Below are positions 6,140 to 6,899 of a DNA stretch of 6,899 nt, piece by piece; position 1 is the first letter of the stretch, and each line of letters begins with the position of its first letter. Made by a program: the position numbers and the translations under genes. This DNA is from Syntrophaceae bacterium (GTDB taxonomy: Bacteria > Desulfobacterota > Desulfomonilia > Desulfomonilales > Desulfomonilaceae), in contig JACWAG010000356.1 of the NCBI GenBank assembly GCA_014874425.1, forward strand, positions 1 through 6,899, in the 5' to 3' direction. A model generated the notes under the pieces. It ran no database searches. It saw only the letters and a list, made by a program, of their open reading frames with translations, and was not told the origin of the DNA.

Positions 6140-6899
6140 ATGCTTAAGCCAATTTTGATATTATTAGTAATTGCGTTAGTGGCCCTTCAGTCCATGTTTG
6201 TTGTCCAGGAATGGGAACAATGCGTCATATTGGAATTCGGGAAACCGGTTCGAATAATCAAGGATCCAGGCCTTTATTTTAAAATTCCCCTAGTCCAGGA
6301 TCTCATCATTTTGGAAAAACGAATTTTGGCTGCTGAGGCTAGACCCGCAGAATACATAACTCTGGATAAAAAGCGCCTTACGGTAGACACCGTGTCCAGG
6401 TGGAAGATTGAAGAGCCTTTGGTGTTTTTCCAGACTGTCAGGAATTGTTCGGGAGCTATAGCCAGATTGAACGATATTGTCTTCGCACGCCTGCGGCAAG
6501 AAATGGCAAACAACAATTTCAAGGAATTTATTAGAGAAGAACAAGAAGGAATTATGAAGCAGGTGACCAGCGGAACAGAGGAACAGGCGCTCCGTTTCGG
6601 AATCAGGGTCATCGACGTCCGAATTAGGCGTGTTGATCTGCCGGAGGAAGTCCAAAACAGCGTATTTGCAAGAATGAAGGCGGAACGGGAGAGAATTGCC
6701 AAGAAATACAGGGCGGAAGGAGATGAACAGGCAAGCGAAATCAGAGCGGACGCAGACAAAAGGAAGGACATAATTCTTGCGGAAGCCTATAGACAGTCTC
6801 AGACCCTTAAAGGAGAAGGCGAAGCGGAGTCCGCTAAAATTTATGCTGAAGCATACGGTAAAGATAAGGACTTTTTTAGGTTTGTTCGAAGTATGGAAG
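6140..6899 (+). CDS. hflC: HflC, SPFH/Band 7 subunit of the HflK-HflC complex (3' end outside window)
   Basis: HflC is the partner of HflK in the FtsH-associated membrane cage. The frame starts at ATG 6140, 5 bases after the hflK stop, with only weak purine-rich sequence upstream; translation is probably coupled to hflK. The window holds 253 whole codons and one extra base. Residues about 4-21 form the single transmembrane anchor. VVQEWEQCVILEFGKP (21-36) opens the Band 7 domain, as in other HflC proteins. Further family marks are LTVDTVSRWKI (80-90), GIRVIDVRIRRVDLP (154-168) and RMKAERERIAKKYRAEGDE (178-196). The helix continues with GEGEAESAKIYAEAYGKD (225-242) and ends at the edge in FFRFVRSME. 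About 30 or more C-terminal residues are missing, including the usual end that follows this motif. The loop before residue 150 is short: the insertion found in the 334-residue E. coli HflC is absent. The call is firm. Confidence 0.95.
   Translation, partial: MLKPILILLVIALVALQSMFVVQEWEQCVILEFGKPVRIIKDPGLYFKIPLVQDLIILEKRILAAEARPAEYITLDKKRLTVDTVSRWKIEEPLVFFQTVRNCSGAIARLNDIVFARLRQEMANNNFKEFIREEQEGIMKQVTSGTEEQALRFGIRVIDVRIRRVDLPEEVQNSVFARMKAERERIAKKYRAEGDEQASEIRADADKRKDIILAEAYRQSQTLKGEGEAESAKIYAEAYGKDKDFFRFVRSME

Noticed and set aside
6274..6771. Minus-strand frame of 165 codons
   Set aside because: It lies wholly antisense to hflC. Its Ser/Leu-rich product is what a reversed Glu/Arg-rich coding sequence gives.

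Overview
The window looks like a moderate-GC Gram-negative chromosome. The evidence is an HflK-HflC pair, which are inner-membrane proteins with large periplasmic domains, and an exported protein with a membrane anchor. A Desulfobacterota-type (delta-proteobacterial) source is a plausible guess from the general style of the genes, but the sequence has no marker that settles taxonomy. There is no RNA gene, CRISPR array, insertion sequence or phage gene. All genes read as ordinary intact chromosomal genes, except two that are cut by the window ends.

Layout. Positions 1-1194 (minus strand) hold one uninterrupted 398-codon reading frame that runs off the left edge. It encodes an exported protein of unknown function with a Ser/Thr/Pro/Ala-rich linker and a late transmembrane segment. 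A short divergent control region (1195-1400) follows, with two back-to-back sigma70-like promoters and an inverted repeat beside the ribosome binding site of the minus-strand gene. On the plus strand, a class I/II PLP-dependent aminotransferase (1401-2567) overlaps rsmE (2564-3301), the 16S rRNA m3U1498 methyltransferase, by four bases. An AT-rich gap (3302-3510) with a good promoter candidate leads to a cytoplasmic TPR protein (3511-4866). After another gap (4867-5075) comes hflK (5076-6134), followed 5 bases later by hflC (6140 to the window end, missing its 3' end).

How the genes fit together. Three plus-strand transcription units seem likely: aminotransferase-rsmE, the TPR gene alone, and hflK-hflC. 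HflK and HflC are known to assemble into a membrane-anchored cage around the FtsH protease; ftsH is not in the window. The aminotransferase and rsmE share an operon, but no functional link between them is obvious. The TPR protein has an unrecognised N-terminal domain of about 140 residues and probably acts as a protein-binding scaffold.

I do not see a convincing new multi-gene system here. The points most worth a second look are the exported protein at the left edge with its divergent control region, and the N-terminal domain of the TPR protein.
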